A DNA stretch of 64,000 nt from Amoebidium appalachense (Eukaryota > Ichthyosporea). Of the stretch, positions 37,139 to 64,000 are shown in pieces. The DNA lies in assembly GCA_963693365.1 (NCBI GenBank), contig CAVNZM010000004.1:12400001-12464000 (forward strand), in the 5' to 3' direction. The position numbers and the translations under genes were made by a program. Each line of letters starts with the position of its first letter. Position 1 is the first letter of the stretch. The notes below the pieces were generated by a model. That model had not been told where the DNA came from. It saw only the letters and a program-made list of their open reading frames with translations, and did not search any database.

Positions 37139-37515
37139 GACAGTGAGAGGATCAGTGTACTGTTACACTTTTATTGACCGCAAGACTTTCAGATGCATCC
37201 GGCGTGGGGGGGAGGGGGGTTTAGAGAGAGTGAGAGGGAGGTAACCGTTAGACTGAGAGCAGGGGTCGGGGACAGGGGGAGGGGGGGAGGGGGGAGGGGG
37301 GGGGAAGGATAGATGCATGTGCCTGGGGGGAAGGGGGGGGGAGAGGGAGGGGGAGACAGTAAGAGGATCAGGGCACCTTGTATTGGCCACAAGACTTGAA
37401 GATGTGTCCGGACCACCGGGGGAGGGGGGGCCGGGGGGGGGGGGGGGGGGAGGGGGGGGGGGGGGGGGGGGTAAGAAAGAGTGAGGGAGGTAATCGTACG
37501 ACCGAAAGCAAAGGA
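37139..37515. repeat. Tandem unit of about 215 bp, two copies plus a fragment
   Basis: Shared blocks are ACAGTRAGAGGATCAG (37140, 37356), TATTGNCCNCAAGACTT (37172, 37381) and GAGGTAACCGTTAGAC / GAGGTAATCGTACGAC (37239, 37487), separated by G-rich filler. A third fragment with TTATTGGCCTCAAGACTTTA lies at about 36675. Confidence 0.65.
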
Positions 37516-37556
37516 CGGGAGGGCAAAAGAGAGATACTCTAAGGGAGGGGTACGGT

Positions 37557-37617
<61 letters not shown>
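37557..37617. repeat. Poly-G run of about 61 nt
   Basis: The longest uninterrupted homopolymer noticed in the window. The exact length may be unreliable in an assembly. Confidence 0.9.
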
Positions 37618-37618
<1 letters not shown>

Positions 37619-37683
37619 CACTGAACGACATGTGTTGCTCGTGCGAGTCGGCAACGGTGGCGTTGGTGGTGTCGGGGAAGGAG

Positions 37684-37953
37684 TCACCATATGCACTGGT
37701 TGTAGAATGGGTTATTCACTACGGCAGGGTCCAACTTGCAGAGCATCCAGTCACGCTCGAACTCATCCTCGGGCAGAATTTCATCAGACTGAAGGAAGCC
37801 CTCCGAGAAAATATCAGTCACCGTGGCTGGTGCTGCGGCATTGGTGGCAGCAGGGCGGATCATGTGCATGCTGTGGGCAGATGCGGGGGTGGCGGCCAGC
37901 TGCTGAAGAGCCAGCAGGCCCAGTATCCTCCACGACAAACTGGTGCCGTTCAT
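37684..37953 (-). CDS. Small predicted secreted protein, 89 aa
   Basis: An 89-aa frame starting at the ATG at 37953 and ending in TGA at 37686-37684. The N-terminus has a hydrophobic core, ILGLLALQQLA, followed by small residues (TPASA), a good signal peptide with likely cleavage near residue 26. The mature part is acidic (SDEILPEDEFERDW) and has two cysteines near the C-terminus (LCKLDP, NQCIW). A TATATAAG box on the same strand lies 120 bp upstream of the ATG. Codon use is unlike the repeat artefacts. A further splice after TGCATATG (donor GTGACT) cannot be excluded. I do not recognise the family. A small secreted peptide or the first exon of a longer protein are both possible. Confidence 0.5.
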   Translation of the reverse strand: MNGTSLSWRILGLLALQQLAATPASAHSMHMIRPAATNAAAPATVTDIFSEGFLQSDEILPEDEFERDWMLCKLDPAVVNNPFYNQCIW

Positions 37954-39498
37954 CTTCGTTCCTGTGCACTGTCTGTTTTCGTTTAGCTGAGAGAACACGC
38001 GCGCGTGTCCATGCGTGTTCCAAAACGGCACTGACTTTGAGACTCAGTGGCAAATGCTGGTCATGCAGGGTGCTTATATACACCAAATATAATCTTGAAC
38101 TTGGGCTATCTTGGCAATGATTCGGGAGTAAAATAGCCAATCGTAAGCTTAAATTCTTTAATAGCTTAACGAACATCCAATCAAAACCATGTTATAGTCA
38201 GGGTAGGGATTACGAAAAAAATCGTCGTAATTACGATTAACGAGAGACCCCGATACGAATAAGGTCAGGGTACCGTCGTAACAGCTTTCGTATCAGGTGT
38301 GTAGCATTATAAACGCTTGAATATGTGATTTTCCCTATTTTTTCAATATTTCTGTTCAAGAACAGCACATTCCCCCCAAGAACATATCTACAGCGCTTCT
38401 CATGTGCAATATCGAGCCCCGATAAGTTTCCAGAGCTTGTAATCTTGCGGTTCTCAATCTGTAAAAACACGTATTTTGAGTTTTGCGACTGGAGGGGCGT
38501 TTTTGGCGAGGCTTGCAGCTCCCCAAGAACCCACGATCAAGAAATTGTTCGTTACGATTGGCCAAAGGGCGATACGGTTAAGCTGGCGAACCCCAGCCCA
38601 ACCCTGGTTATAGATAAGTTTGAAAAATTGAGTTCCTATCACACAGGGTTGGAATGACTGATCAGCCGGGAACTTGGCGCCAAGTCGGACTCTAAGATGT
38701 CTTACATTGTGGGGAGGGAGATTCGTTTACTGGTGCCTACTAACTTACATAAACTAATGATTAGCCTATGTAAGGCTCAAAGCGCAGACACTTCTGGCTC
38801 GGTCTGTCCATCTGTCAAGATTCCGTGACACACCATTGTCTCCGAAAACAAGTAGCCTAGGGGTACCTATCAAAAGTTCAACCCCTGTAAACTGCTTCGT
38901 TGATTGGTCCCCTGAACCACAAAGGCATTTCACGATTTCACATCAACAAGTTACAAGTGGGACGTAGATAGAATGATTATGCGTCTTTTCTTAGTTTTCT
39001 ACTAATACCGTGACATAATGATACCAAGCCACTTACATATTGCTACTATAATTTCTGCCATCCATGAGTGGAAAAAAAGTGGCTGTTGAAGGCTGCCGGA
39101 AATAGGTTTGGGGCACCGTTGACCTAATTATGTACATGTTTTGGGTTGTTGCACACGCATAAGATCGTGATGGTTTGCGCAATCACTGTGACCAGTAGTT
39201 GCACATGTACGTGCAACTTGCAAGTGGGTGGTGCGATGAAGTGTCGTTTGTACATGTGTGCACGGTGTTCATACGAACATAGCATTGACTAACACAAGCA
39301 AGTATCAGCAGTCAATGGACTCAGAGTAAGTCGGTACTGTAACTTGTTACCAGCTGCAGGTTTCGAACTGCGTCCTGACAGGCCAAAGCATCACCCGAAA
39401 ACAGTCTAGTTACATCCGGGTTTCTTCTGCCACACAACTCAGTCACTTCGTACAAACACACACACACAGCCACCCGTCTACATATTCGAGCGTATACC
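37954..39498. other. Divergent spacer upstream of the secreted-protein and C1D genes
   Basis: No gene supported. It is free of microsatellites. It has CCAATC-type boxes at about 38130, 38172, 38560 and 38922 and the TATA box of the minus-strand gene. Confidence 0.55.
38073..38080 (-). promoter_or_regulatory. TATA box of the small secreted-protein gene
   Basis: Minus-strand TATATAAG lies 120 bp upstream of the ATG at 37953, leaving room for a start site near 38045 and a 5' leader of about 90 bases. Function is inferred. Confidence 0.5.
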
Positions 39499-46606
<7,108 letters not shown>

Positions 46607-47703
46607 TCGGTGAGATGGGAATTGTGTGTGTGCAAGGTTGGGTGTCGAATGTCTGAACTACAATTCCATATCTGATTTGGCCGTGTGTGGTGATATGCAC
46701 TATATCGAGAATCATGCATTTTCCTAAACTTGGTTGCTATTGGTGTTTTCGAAGTGTTTTCTAGAGGATGCCTTTAGCTGAATATAGGACTGCCTTTTCC
46801 TAGACCCAATCTATCGGCTAGCGAGTTCTCAAACACAAACACAAGCATTGCACAGGAATGTTGGTCTACCATACTAGCAAGCTGTTTGAAGCCCTTCTGG
46901 TTTACTTTGTAAATTTTGAGTATACAGACACATTGGTAATTTCTTTCTTGAGTGGGGTGGGGTGGGTGGGTGGGGGGGTGGGGGGGGGGGTGGGGGGGGG
47001 GGGGGCATTTTATATGTTTGTTGACTCTGGTATTGAGCCTAGCTGCACATATGACGACATATCCAAGTTAGTTGCATAAGTTTATGCTGCAGCCGCTGGC
47101 TCTACATAACGTTCAAGTAAAAATATCAAATTGAACTGCCATAGCGGCCTGGAATCCATCAATAAAATCATGAAAGGGGAGAGGAATGAAACAAACCCAA
47201 CATGTTCACGGTGACTGCCATCTCCTGGTGAGGGGCAATCTCTCCGTCACATGATTAGCGGGTACTCAAATAAAGGTTTCTGCAGCTGTAAGGATTAACC
47301 TTGAGCTGTTAGTCTCAGAGTGTGGGCTGAAAATTCAACGTGCACCTGCGGCCGCTTGGCCCAGGGTTTGTACACAGCTGGTGCTTGCTGTGCACCTTCG
47401 AGTTAGAGTACATAATAGCTAGAATGTGTGCACATGGTAGTAGGGTCGGTGGCGGCCAGAAGACTGCCGGAGGGGGAGAGGCCTAGGTTAGATTGGATGG
47501 GGTGTAGAAAAGTTGCATGCCAGAGGGATCTGCAGGGCAGTACGATCATTATCACTGATTGATATTCATATTGCAACGGAAAGGATTCAACATGCATATG
47601 ATAGCTTCATTAATATCTTGTGCGCGCGGGGCTTGAAGCCGAAAAGCGTATAAGGCATATCGTTGGGGAGGGGAAGAAGCATAGAAGGGTGGGATGGGGT
47701 TGG

Positions 47704-47734
<31 letters not shown>

Positions 47735-48094
47735 GGGGGGGGGGGGGGGGGGGGAGGAAGGGGGGGAAGGGAGGTTTGATATTTGGTTACGTGTTGCAGA
47801 CCGAGAAAGAAGTATACACACGCGTGATTCTCAAGAAAATGCAAGCGTTGCAATCAATCACACAGCGTCATGATCATGGGCCGGCAGGTTTCATGGCGAC
47901 GCTGGGTTCTCCACCAAGCAAATAAAAGTGTGTAAACCCCCCACATGATAATCGAAAGGCTCTCAATAAGCTCGGAGAAGGGGAGAAGAGGGGGGGAGGG
48001 GGGGGGGAGGGTATACAAAAGCGCCAGAATACTGGTCGTGGTGGTGATGATGGTGGTGCCGTGGTGGGGGTGGTGGTGGGGAGGGGGAGGGAGA

Positions 48095-48147
<53 letters not shown>

Positions 48148-49466
48148 AAAAACACCAGGATACTGGGGGGAGGGGGGGGGGGGGGGGGGGGAGAACAAAA
48201 ACACTAGAATACTGGGTGGGTGGTCGTGTTGGTGGTGGCGGGGGTGGGGGGGCAAAACACCAGAATATGTATATACTGGGGGGGGGCAGTATACAACAAC
48301 TCCAGAATACTGCATTCATACACCAGCTTCGAAATCTGATGGTGCCGGAGAAGTTTTCTGCCATATGCATGCATGGCCGTTTCATTTCTTTACTATGAAT
48401 TATCATGTATCACCAATGATCCATACCTTCAAACCGACTCGATTACTTCTGTGCAAATCATCTTGTAACCACTTCCCATCATATCTTTCTGATAGTATAT
48501 ACCTCCTCCCTTTCAATCCCCTTACAAAGGTTATGTCCCCTTACATTCTCGCGCATTCGAATTCACACATCCCATAATAAGGCTTACATTACATATGACG
48601 TCATTCATGAGAAATCATACATTCCTCTGGTCTGCAGCAGCCCCCCCCCCCCCCCCCCCCTCCGCCCTCCCCTCCTCCCCTCGCTTCGATTTGGGATGCA
48701 TGCTTGTAGCAAAAGAAAAGCAGAAATAACCAACGACGGCCATTTCCCAAAGTGTTCCTTGCACAACCTGTGCTTTGCATGCCTTACTATATCGTTCAAC
48801 ACATGGACTTCAGAGCTGGTTACTGTGCAAGTAACAAGGTGTACGTGAGTTCTCCATGCTGCATGCCTCAGCCAAGGTATACCCGGGCACACCACGTATG
48901 CCTTAAATCCAGAGTGTGCAGAACTGCAGGTTCATCTGACCGTGAGGCATGTCGTGCAGCAGTGGGCAGTCATGTTCCCTGGCACCCAAACTGCCCGTTA
49001 GTACTACCACAATGGTGCAAGTAACTATTCTGACCAATAAATATGTCCCCCAGGTCATTCTGCACACTGCGCCTACATGACAGACTGTGTGGCAAAAAAA
49101 ACGCAATCAGTCTGTGCATGTGGAGGGTATCTGAGCCATTAACCGTTTTTGTACTCGATCCATGGAATCTCAGCTCCCAATAGAGATAAACGGATACTTT
49201 CTTTTTGTCGGACGAAGGTATAATGTAAATCTTCGCCCTATAAAATAAAAATGGCGCTTTTGGTCTAATTTGTTAACAAAAACATGAAAAGCAAGTGATG
49301 TCTAGATCTTACCCATTAACCGAACACCTCGACCTTTACATCTATTGGTTTCATATCATATGTTTACCGTTGCCAGGTTGTGAATGAATGCTTTCACGGT
49401 CGGCCGGATGGGATGTCGACAGAAGCTCATATTTATCAGCTTCATCTAGAACAAAAGTAGTCAATA
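46607..49466. other. Spacer between the converging 3' ends of C1D and the ankyrin gene
   Basis: No gene supported. AATAAA at 47161 and 47271 could serve C1D polyadenylation. A T-then-G tract lies at 47706-47752, a minisatellite at 48016-48312, and unique sequence from about 48320 to 49466. Confidence 0.5.
48016..48312. repeat. Minisatellite of about 20-nt units separated by G runs
   Basis: Five related units (AAAACACCAGAATACTGG and variants) begin near 48016, 48147, 48194, 48254 and 48292, separated by G-rich or GGT-rich filler that includes a G run of about 45 nt at 48098-48145. Confidence 0.75.
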
Positions 49467-61236
<11,770 letters not shown>

Positions 61237-62747
61237 TGTCGCTTTTGGCACTAAACGCTATCTCATTTTTCGATTTTGCACTAAAGCGTATGTCTAAATG
61301 CTATGAGCTCGTGGTGCTTGGCAAGCCGGTACCTCTCATCTAAACATGAAGAACGCCTGAGACCAAGACAGCTGTTAACATGGGTGGACCGATCCTGTGG
61401 CGGTCCACCAAAAGTTCACTGATTGGGAAACTTTTACGGCTTGAAGTGCACCCTATCGCTACCGAAGCATGTTAAAACGTGCTGTTGTTGCTGTGTATTC
61501 TTATCCATACAACTGACGACACTCAGTGAGGACTGGGCGCGCCGGAGTGGACATAAAAGGCAGCGCTCAGGTGAAGAACACCGATCATGGAGGAGGCAGC
61601 AGGCTCGTTTGGTGGCCGATCTACGGCACACAGCCCCCTACCCTATTTTTGTCTTCTGATTGGGCTACTATGAGCGATGTAAACTAGCTCATGTACATGT
61701 AACATGTATGAGACCCGCGGCCGCAGCAGCGAATCGATCGAAGTGAGCATATCGCAAATGCCACCGTGACGGTAGCGCAGAACTAATAAAACAACAAAAA
61801 CCTGATGTGTTTCATGCTAGCTATATAACGAGAGAGCAAATGTTTACTGACTAGCTCTTCTATATAAAAGCAGTTTTTTGAAAGACATCAAGACAATAAA
61901 TCGAAGCAATTTACAAGACTCTGCTTTTTCTAGGATTGGTCAACCGCGCACCAGCTGTGATCGAATCGCGCGCAGCATCAGATGGTCAAGGGGGACACCA
62001 GCCCTGGGGGCACGGATCGGGACCGCACGGACCACGGTGCACTGACCGGTACTGGATGCCCGCCGCCCGGGCGGGGTGCGGCAGGAGAGTGCTCTTGAGG
62101 TGGAGTGCACACTGTGTTTTAGGAGCCCCTTGGTGGTGCCCGTCTGGGTAATTGCAACCAAAGTGGCTATAAAAAGAACACACATACACCAATTGTGAAC
62201 TAAGTTGGAAAAATCTGCACTAATATTAATGCCCATGATGTATGCGCAGCCATGTGCATCATGTTATGCCCATCGATCACAGTCGTAGTACCTCATTTCT
62301 GTTATGACCTATGCCGTGGGGCAGAACGGTTTAGAAGCTGAAAGTTGTATCATTATATTATAGGCTCCAGGCCGTATATTCACCCTTACGCATATTTATC
62401 GATATACATAGGTTATCATAAATGACCAGTATCCAACTATTAAGAAAAAAGTCTGACACGTCCTTTCAGTTAATATTTGTCTTACACCACACAATGATTC
62501 ACCAGCGCTAATATTAGCCTATAACAGCAATCCTTCCTGCATAGCTGTGCCCGCCGAGTTGCAGCTGCCGGTTCAGTTCATTTAGTCTATAAGCGACAAA
62601 ACAGTACGTAGGCAGCCGTGTGTATGTTCAATGACATATCTTGCTATGCGCAAAACATCACGGTGACTTCTATGTGCATGTGGTACAGTATCATTGATGC
62701 CGCATTATAATGTAGCTAACTTCCTACAGCTGACAGAGCTAACACAT
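61237..62747. other. Spacer upstream of the ankyrin gene
   Basis: No gene supported. It is free of microsatellites. Minus-strand CCAATC boxes at about 61410, 61656 and 61934 could belong to the ankyrin-gene promoter. A plus-strand TATATAAAAG at about 61861 has no plausible coding frame after it. Confidence 0.5.
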
Positions 62748-63461
62748 TCATGCATGGCCATTTGCCTGCTTCGTAAGACCGCAGGCCGCCAGCTTGTCAA
62801 ACACAACGGCCGCCTGCTGTATTAAAAAATAGACAAAAAGGATTAGGGTGTGCACGTGCTCTCCCAAAGTGCCCCAGCTGCAAGCCACATTCCACATTCT
62901 CCCACTACGATTGCTCTTAGAAGGCTAGACCCTCCTCCCCCCTTCCCCTCCCCCCCCCCCTCCCCCCCCCTCCCCCCCCCCCCCCCCCCCCCCCTTGCTG
63001 CCTCCCCCCTCCCTCATGGGTTGTTTAGCACGGGTTGGCATGAAGTTGTTTACTTTCGCATGTCTTCAAGTTGCTCCCATGGTTAGCACTCAAGCATGCA
63101 CACCCACTTACTACACCAGATCCCTCCGGAACCGTGCATGTGAAAATTGAGGTCAACATTAAAAATTGAGGGTGACATTTCTGTTTCATAGCACAGATCG
63201 CCCCTTTGTTCGAGGGGGGACTATATGGGTTTATAATGTCCAATGAAACATCCAAGCCCAACAAGGAGAGGGGCAAAATGAGGGGTGGAAGAAATCAACA
63301 GAAGGTGATCGAGTACGAGGGCAAGATATTTGTAGGCAGTGTGGAGACTGGGTGATAGAGGTGGGTGGTCTCAGACTTGTCTTTTTTTTTTTTTTTTTTT
63401 TTTTGGGTGGTGGTGTCATTTTTTTTTTTTTTTTTTTGGGTGGTGGTGGTGGTGGTGGTGG

Positions 63462-63494
<33 letters not shown>

Positions 63495-64000
63495 GGAGGT
63501 CATACAGATACTAAGCGGGTACCATAAGTAGGTTCACAAAGAATTGCTCCATGGCATCTGGAAGTGACCGTAAATGCATACACACCTTTGTGAATGACGG
63601 GTCGTACTTTGTGTTCTTGGCAAAGGCTGAGACGGCGTCGATGACTGCACGGACCTCAGTCGACATCATGGGTTTGCTGCCCTTACCTGCTGCCACTATG
63701 GCTGCAAACACGTGGAAAAGAGACACCTTTGTGCTGTCTCGCTCCAAGCCTTGGCTGTGGATGTCAGCTACTGTCTGGTAGAGACCCGCCTGTGGTGGGC
63801 AGATATCATCAGACGTTTGGTGATGTTGCTAAAATCATGTTGTGTTACTTGCCTAGTATGAAGCAGTCTTTGAGATTGCAGCGGCTCAAGCGGTTGAAAA
63901 GAACTTCAAGAAGGAAGACGAGATGGAAAGGAGAACAAACTCACTCACACACGAATGTGTGGCCATTGTCCTTCAGCATGTATTGTATGCGGGTGTGTGT
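62748..64000 (-). CDS. 3' end of an unidentified gene, partial
   Basis: Two exons are supported on the minus strand. 63789-63586 (68 codons, phase 0 at both ends) encodes AGLYQTVADIHSQGLERDST, then KVSLFHVFAAIVAAGKGSKP, and ends KYDPSFTK. 62816-62748 encodes QAAVVFDKLAACGLTKQANG then HA and a stop. Acceptors CCACAG and AATACAG and donor AAG/GTGTGT are good. A third exon at the window edge, about 64000-63953 (RIQYMLKDNGHTF, donor GTGTGT), fits in phase but is less sure. The protein looks alpha-helical and soluble. I do not recognise the family. The 5' part lies beyond 64000. Confidence 0.55.
62940..62995. repeat. C-rich tract
   Basis: C runs with T interruptions, in the last intron of the partial gene at the right edge. 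Confidence 0.85.
63381..63493. repeat. Two T runs, (GGT)n and G run
   Basis: T runs at 63381-63404 and 63420-63437, GGT repeats at 63438-63461, then G at 63464-63493. Confidence 0.9.

Larger units (their letters stand above)
35501..37683. other. Spacer with tandem units and an inverted-repeat element
   Basis: No gene supported. It holds G/C runs at 35592-35610 and 36065-36115, unique sequence at about 36180-36500, the hairpin-rich element at 36760-37043, related units of about 215 bp at 37139-37515, and a 61-nt G run at 37557-37617. It lies between the convergent 3' ends of the ARID4-like gene and the small secreted-protein gene. Confidence 0.6.

Noticed and set aside
61861-61892. Plus-strand TATA box (TATATAAAAG)
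   Set aside because: No plausible coding frame or splice structure follows on the plus strand. It may be chance in AT-rich spacer.

Overview
This is a stretch of an intron-rich eukaryotic nuclear genome, not a prokaryote, plasmid or virus. Every gene I could assemble is split by GT-AG introns. I joined about 50 introns by hand, and all reading-frame phases close except at one G run. The genes encode an ULK/Atg1 autophagy kinase, an ARID4 (RBBP1)-like chromatin protein, the exosome cofactor C1D/Rrp47 and an ankyrin/coiled-coil protein. That mix suits an animal or animal relative (holozoan), but the species cannot be named from the sequence. Introns and spacers are packed with (TG)n, (TC)n and very long poly(dG)/poly(dC) tracts up to about 61 nt, so most long open frames here are repeat artefacts.

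Layout. 1-3957: repeat-rich spacer. 3958-15999 (minus): ULK/Atg1 kinase, 13 exons, 891 aa. 16000-19576: head-to-head spacer with almost no microsatellites and a dense set of CCAATC boxes. 19577-35500 (plus): ARID4-like protein, 16 exons, about 2016 aa, with double Tudor, RBB1NT-like and chromo-barrel regions but no ARID domain. 35501-37683: spacer with tandem units and a hairpin-rich inverted-repeat element. 37684-37953 (minus): small predicted secreted protein with a TATA box. 39499-46606 (plus): C1D, 8 exons, 188 aa. 46607-49466: spacer with a minisatellite. About 49467-61236 (minus): ankyrin-repeat/coiled-coil protein, 15 firm exons plus a tentative last one. 62748-64000 (minus): 3' end of an unidentified gene that runs off the right edge.

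Mobile DNA. At least eleven copies of one short interspersed repeat (SINE-like) lie in introns of the kinase, ARID4-like, C1D and ankyrin genes. Copies end in GCATTCA or a close variant, then a poly(C) run, and in one clear case poly(C) then poly(A). This suggests that retroposition seeded many of the window's C/A and T/G composite tracts. Separate inverted-repeat (MITE-like) elements sit at 8460-8848, 10397-10665, 36760-37043 and 41812-42179, the last apparently nested inside a SINE copy.

The genes do not form one pathway. Autophagy initiation, Sin3/HDAC-type chromatin regulation and nuclear RNA decay are unrelated housekeeping functions that happen to be neighbours.
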